Positions 60,561-64,000 of a stretch of 64,000 bases of DNA are shown piece by piece. Within the stretch, counting starts at the first letter, position 1. The number at the start of each line of letters is the position of its first letter. The DNA lies in NCBI RefSeq assembly GCF_023242315.1, contig NZ_JALLIY010000016.1, positions 1 to 64,000 on the forward strand, written 5' to 3'. The DNA is from Pseudomonas sp. MWU13-2105. GTDB lineage: Bacteria > Pseudomonadota > Gammaproteobacteria > Pseudomonadales > Pseudomonadaceae. Below the pieces are notes generated by a model. That model was not told where the DNA came from, ran no database searches, and saw nothing but the letters and a program-made list of their open reading frames with translations. A program made the translations under genes and the position numbers.

Positions 60561-61382
60561 ATGCGTTTTCCTTCCCTGCTCGGCGTGGGCCTCCTGGTAC
60601 TTGGTGCCACCTCTCAGGCTTTCGCGGGCGCCACTCTGGAGCGCGTGGAGTCGCGCAAGGAACTGGTCAATGTGCTTATGGAGAGCTATCCACCGTTCTC
60701 CTTCCTCAATGAACAAAACCAACTCGACGGCTTCGATGTGGATGTCGCCAAAGCGGTGGCGGAAAAGCTCGGCGTCAAACTGCGCCTGGAGACACCATCC
60801 TGGGATGTCATCGCCGCCGGTCGCTGGAGTGGTCGCTACGACATCTGCATTTGCTCGATGACCCCAAGCAAGGCCCGCGCCGAGGTATTTGACTTCCCCG
60901 TGGAGTACTACGCCTCCCCCGCGGTGATCGTGGTCAATGCCAAGGATGACCGCATCCACTCGGCCAAGGACCTCGAAGGGCGCAAGGTCGGCCTTACCAG
61001 CGCCTCCAGCTACGAGAGCTACTTGAACAAGAGTCTGGTGATCGAGGGCGCCGAGGACAAGAAGATCGAATACCCATTCGACGTCGTCCAGGCCGCCCCC
61101 TATGACACCGACAACGTCGCCTTCCAGGATTTGGGCCTGGGCGCCGGCGTGCGTCTGGATGCGATCCTGACCAATCTGGTGACCGCACAACCGCGCCTGG
61201 AGCAGGACAAACGCTTCAAGTTGGCAGGAACACCGCTGTATGAAGAACCCAACTCGGTGGCCATCGAGAAAGGCGATCCACAGTGGGACGCCAAGGTGCG
61301 CCAGGTGTTTGCCGAGCTGAAGGCCGACGGCACGCTGGCCAGGCTATCGCAGAAGTGGATCGGCGCCGACATCAGCAAATGA
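60561..61382 (+). CDS. Amino-acid ABC transporter substrate-binding protein
   Basis: A 273-residue periplasmic binding protein of SBP family 3. The signal peptide (LLGVGLLVLGATSQAFA) is cleaved near residue 23. Family motifs include PPFSFLNEQNQLDGFDVDVA, G-R-Y-D-I-C-I-C-S-M-T-P and GRKVGLTSASSYESYL. Two Cys occur close together in D-I-C-I-C. The ATG at 60561 is favoured because it places the signal at the N-terminus. Its stop overlaps the permease start by ATGA. Confidence 0.88.
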   Translation: MRFPSLLGVGLLVLGATSQAFAGATLERVESRKELVNVLMESYPPFSFLNEQNQLDGFDVDVAKAVAEKLGVKLRLETPSWDVIAAGRWSGRYDICICSMTPSKARAEVFDFPVEYYASPAVIVVNAKDDRIHSAKDLEGRKVGLTSASSYESYLNKSLVIEGAEDKKIEYPFDVVQAAPYDTDNVAFQDLGLGAGVRLDAILTNLVTAQPRLEQDKRFKLAGTPLYEEPNSVAIEKGDPQWDAKVRQVFAELKADGTLARLSQKWIGADISK

Positions 61383-62200
61383 GTGCCTATCAACCCGCCC
61401 CCAAACCCGCCGTCGCCGCGACGGGTTCGCGCCTGTTCGGCTTTCGCACCCGCCTGTACCTGACATGGCTGGTGTTGTTCCTGCTGTTCGTGGGCTTCTT
61501 TCTCAGCTTTGACTTGAAGTTTTCGATCATCGTCGAAAAATTTCCCAACCTGGCAGGCTTCAAACTTGGCCCCAACGGCTTCTTGCAAGGCGCCGCGCTG
61601 ACCTTGTTCCTGTGTCTGTGCTCAATGCTGGCCTCAGTGCTGCTGGGCTTTGCCGCAGCGTTGGCGCGGCTGTCCAACAGCGCGGTGCTGTTTGGCATAG
61701 CCAGTTTCTACACCTCGTTCTTCCGCGGCACACCGCTGTTGATCCAGATCCTGCTGATTTATCTGGGCTTGCCGCAACTGGGCTTGGTGCCGGGCGCGAT
61801 TGTGGCCGGGATCATCGCCCTGTCGCTCAACTACGGCGCCTACCTGAGCGAAATTTTCCGCGCGGGAATCATTGGCGTTGCTGTAGGCCAGCGCCAGGCG
61901 GCGCTCGCGCTTGGCATGCGCGCGGGGACAATCTTCTGGCACATCAGCCTGCCCCAGGCCATGCGCACCATCATCCCGCCCTGCGCCAATCAGTTCATCT
62001 CCATGCTCAAGGACTCCTCGCTGATCTCGGTAATGGGCGTCTGGGAAGTTATGTTCCTGGCCCAGTCCTACGGTCGCTCCAGCTATCGATACCTGGAGAT
62101 GCTGACCACCGCGGCCGTCATCTACTGGGTGCTGTCGATTTCTCTGGAGCTCGTGCAAGCACGCCTGGAAAAGCATTTCGGCAAAGCCTATCAGCGCTGA
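61379..62200 (+). CDS. Amino-acid ABC transporter permease
   Basis: A 273-residue HisM/GlnP-type permease. Five or six membrane segments are visible, with FFRGTPLLIQILLIYLGLPQ and the EAA loop GQRQAALALGMRAGTIFWHI, SLPQAMRTIIPP. The ATG at 61379 overlaps the stop of the binding-protein gene. The ATPase gene expected next is absent; only a gene remnant and a chemoreceptor follow. Confidence 0.9.
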   Translation: MSAYQPAPKPAVAATGSRLFGFRTRLYLTWLVLFLLFVGFFLSFDLKFSIIVEKFPNLAGFKLGPNGFLQGAALTLFLCLCSMLASVLLGFAAALARLSNSAVLFGIASFYTSFFRGTPLLIQILLIYLGLPQLGLVPGAIVAGIIALSLNYGAYLSEIFRAGIIGVAVGQRQAALALGMRAGTIFWHISLPQAMRTIIPPCANQFISMLKDSSLISVMGVWEVMFLAQSYGRSSYRYLEMLTTAAVIYWVLSISLELVQARLEKHFGKAYQR

Positions 62201-62273
62201 TGCAGAGCCGAAGCACACGCCCGGAACACGTTCTGCAATGCCTCGGGCTGCTGCTCTGGCTTGATCACGGCTA

Positions 62274-62523
62274 TCAGCAGCTTCTGTTGAGAAAGCCCAC
62301 GACCAGCGCGTTGAACACTTCGCCTTGATCATCGTGCACATAGTGACTCACGTCCGCGACCTCCACCGTCCGAACGCAAGGGTTGCTGGTACTCATGAGC
62401 TGCAGCATCGCATTGCGCTGAATAAATATCCCTCCCTGGCCGGTATTGACTCATCTTTCGTATCAATGCAGGCCAACAACGCACCTATCCTATCTCGCCC
62501 GGCTCCGCCATCGTCCTCATAAG
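62274..62523 (-). pseudogene. Possible hydrolase remnant with a frameshift
   Basis: The minus strand encodes V-E-V-A-D-V-S-H-Y-V-H-D-D-Q-G-E-V-F-N then ALVVGFLNRSC and a stop at 62274, which resembles the His-containing C-terminus of alpha/beta hydrolases. The upstream part (LLACIDTKDESIPAREGYLF) continues in another frame, suggesting a frameshift near 62430. The rest of the gene is missing. The match is short, so this is tentative. Nothing else is visible in the 340-base gap 62201-62540. Confidence 0.4.
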
Positions 62524-62540
62524 CGCGGTGCAGGACGGCA

Positions 62541-64000
62541 TCAAATTTTGAACTGCCCCACCAGCAGGCCCAATCGCCGCCCGAGGTCCGCTAGACTGCG
62601 AGACGTCTGCGCCCCCAGTTGGGTCTCATCGGCCACGCTGTCCACCGCCACCGCGATTTGATGCACACTGCGGTTGATCTCTTCGGCAACGGCGGTTTGC
62701 TCTTCCGCCGCGCTGGCAATCTGCGCGTTCATCGAATTGATGGTACTGATCAATTGCGCCATGGTATCCAACGAAACACCGGCTTCATTGGCCTGGGCCG
62801 ACGTGCCATCGCCGGCGTCGCTGGAGCGCCGCATGGCATCCACTGCCTTGTGCGTACCCTGCTGCAGACGGTCGATCATGCCCTGGATTTCCTGGGTGCT
62901 CTGCTGGGTCCGGCTGGCCAGCGCCCGAACCTCGTCGGCCACCACCGCGAAACCACGACCGGCCTCACCGGCCCGGGCGGCTTCGATGGCCGCGTTGAGC
63001 GCCAACAGGTTGGTCTGCTCGGCGATCGAGCGGATCACATCCAGTACGCTGACAATCGACGAGACGTCCGTCTGCAGACTGTCCAGTGAAGTGCCGCTGG
63101 CGCGGATATCGCTGACCAAGGCATGAATCTGCCGGATGCTGCCGTCCACCACCCGCTTGGCGGTCTGTCCTTCTTCGTCGGTCTGCTGGGCAGCTACCGC
63201 GGCGCCCTGGGCACTACGGGCCACTTCCTGCGCCGCCGAGGACATCTCGTTGATGGCGGTGGCCACCTGATCGGTCTCGTGACGCTGACGCTCCATGGCC
63301 TGTTCCGAACGATGGGCCTGATCGGACACCTGGCTGACCAGCCCGGTCAGTTGCGTCGTCATCTCGGCGATCTGGCGAACCAAGCCGTGGATCTTGTCGA
63401 CAAAGCGGTTGAACGAACCGGCCAGCTCACCCAGCTCATCCTGGCTGGTGATCGCCAGACGACGGGTCAGGTCCCCCTCGCCCGCCGCGATGTCATCCAG
63501 ATTGGCTTTCATCAGATTCAGCGGCCGCAGCATCGTATTGGCCATCAGAACGCCCACAATGGCAATCACCGCCAACAGCACCAGCGCGATACCCAGAATG
63601 CTCAGCAATACATCCCGAGTACGCTGGTGTACCTTGGCTTCAACTGCCGCCACCTGGGCGTCGATACCATCGATATTGATCGACGAGCCAATAATCATGT
63701 CCCATTTGGGCAGGTACTCGCTGTAGCCCAACTTCGGTACCCTCACGTCGCTGCCAGGTTGTGCCGCGTTGTACTCCACATAATGACTGCCGGCCTTGGC
63801 TGCTCTCACCAACTCACGGTTGACGTACACACCGTTGGCGTCGCGGTTGTCCTTGAAGCTTTGACCCACGCCATCCGGGCTGCTGCCCTTGAACAAGCGA
63901 ATGGTCTCGGAATCAAAACCGAAGAAGTAACCGTCCTTGCCATAGGTGATGTTTGATAGCAGTTTGATCACCTCGGCCCGAGTGGCCAGGTCACCCGAGG
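62541..64000 (-). CDS. Methyl-accepting chemotaxis protein (5' end outside window)
   Basis: The C-terminal ~486 residues of a chemoreceptor; the frame stays open to the window edge. A Cache-type periplasmic region (GKDGYFFGFDSETIRLFKG, then YSEYLPKWDMIIGSSINID) precedes a membrane segment (LLSILGIALVLLAVIAIVGV), a HAMP domain (RPLNLMKANLDDIAAGEGDL) and the signalling domain with the hairpin tip IRSIAEQTNLLALNAAIEAA and RAGEAGRGFAVVADEVRAL. It couples an unknown ligand to CheA. Confidence 0.93.
   Translation of the reverse strand, partial: SGDLATRAEVIKLLSNITYGKDGYFFGFDSETIRLFKGSSPDGVGQSFKDNRDANGVYVNRELVRAAKAGSHYVEYNAAQPGSDVRVPKLGYSEYLPKWDMIIGSSINIDGIDAQVAAVEAKVHQRTRDVLLSILGIALVLLAVIAIVGVLMANTMLRPLNLMKANLDDIAAGEGDLTRRLAITSQDELGELAGSFNRFVDKIHGLVRQIAEMTTQLTGLVSQVSDQAHRSEQAMERQRHETDQVATAINEMSSAAQEVARSAQGAAVAAQQTDEEGQTAKRVVDGSIRQIHALVSDIRASGTSLDSLQTDVSSIVSVLDVIRSIAEQTNLLALNAAIEAARAGEAGRGFAVVADEVRALASRTQQSTQEIQGMIDRLQQGTHKAVDAMRRSSDAGDGTSAQANEAGVSLDTMAQLISTINSMNAQIASAAEEQTAVAEEINRSVHQIAVAVDSVADETQLGAQTSRSLADLGRRLGLLVGQFKI

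Overview
The window is high-GC, gene-dense proteobacterial DNA and looks like a chromosomal accessory-rich stretch of a Pseudomonas of the fluorescens type. The best evidence is the block at 51.8-59.5 kb (ExaC-type aldehyde dehydrogenase, ErbR/AgmR response regulator, NahK/ErcS'-type hybrid kinase, NosP-type FIST protein, ErcA-type iron alcohol dehydrogenase), whose members are typical of Pseudomonas ethanol-oxidation and NO-signalling loci. TrmK, SotB, ArsH, ArsN1 and many LysR regulators fit the same assignment. I saw no rRNA, tRNA, insertion sequence or CRISPR array.

Layout. 0.2-5.2 kb: LysE exporter, TrmK, a sodium:solute symporter, an MFS transporter and a truncated second MFS gene. 5.4-12.6 kb: a betaine block with an ABC transporter (ATPase, permease, binding protein), a ProC-like reductase and a TetR regulator on the minus strand, and a divergent demethylase of the N-methylproline/dimethylglycine type plus a cupin. 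A 43-bp near-perfect inverted repeat lies between the two arms. 12.7-17.9 kb: two gene remnants joined head to head, an arsenic island (arsR, arsC, arsH, arsN1) with no efflux pump, a broken acyl-CoA synthetase and a LysR gene. 18.4-21.5 kb: three proteins with DUF1843-type 'GDL' tails followed by a radical SAM/SPASM enzyme, a candidate peptide-modification system. 21.5-32 kb: a three-subunit molybdenum hydroxylase (cytochrome c, 2Fe-2S, Mo subunit) with MFS, LysR, a pyridine-hydroxylase-like FAD monooxygenase, an old yellow enzyme and a methyltransferase, suggesting N-heteroaromatic catabolism.

32-37.7 kb: a secreted beta-propeller/cytochrome-like fusion, a nucleoside hydrolase homologue with an altered active-site motif, and a second secreted single-heme protein. 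37.8-41.5 kb: LysR, then an AT-richer operon of an AlaE-like alanine exporter, an unrecognised 332-residue protein and a cysteine desulfurase. 41.6-47.7 kb: a quinone oxidoreductase remnant, LysR with a divergent semialdehyde dehydrogenase operon, and SotB. 48-51.6 kb: a DUF4157 protein with internal repeats and a lipoprotein hydrolase. 51.8-59.5 kb: the ethanol/NO block. 59.5-64 kb: homocysteine S-methyltransferase, an amino-acid ABC transporter pair without an ATPase, a gene remnant and a chemoreceptor cut by the window edge.

The strongest candidates for something undescribed are the GDL/radical SAM cassette (18.4-21.5 kb) and the AlaE-unknown-desulfurase operon (38.8-41.5 kb). The number of truncated genes (4981, 12717, 13148, 15116, 16052, 41571 and perhaps 62274) marks the window as an area of repeated insertion and deletion.
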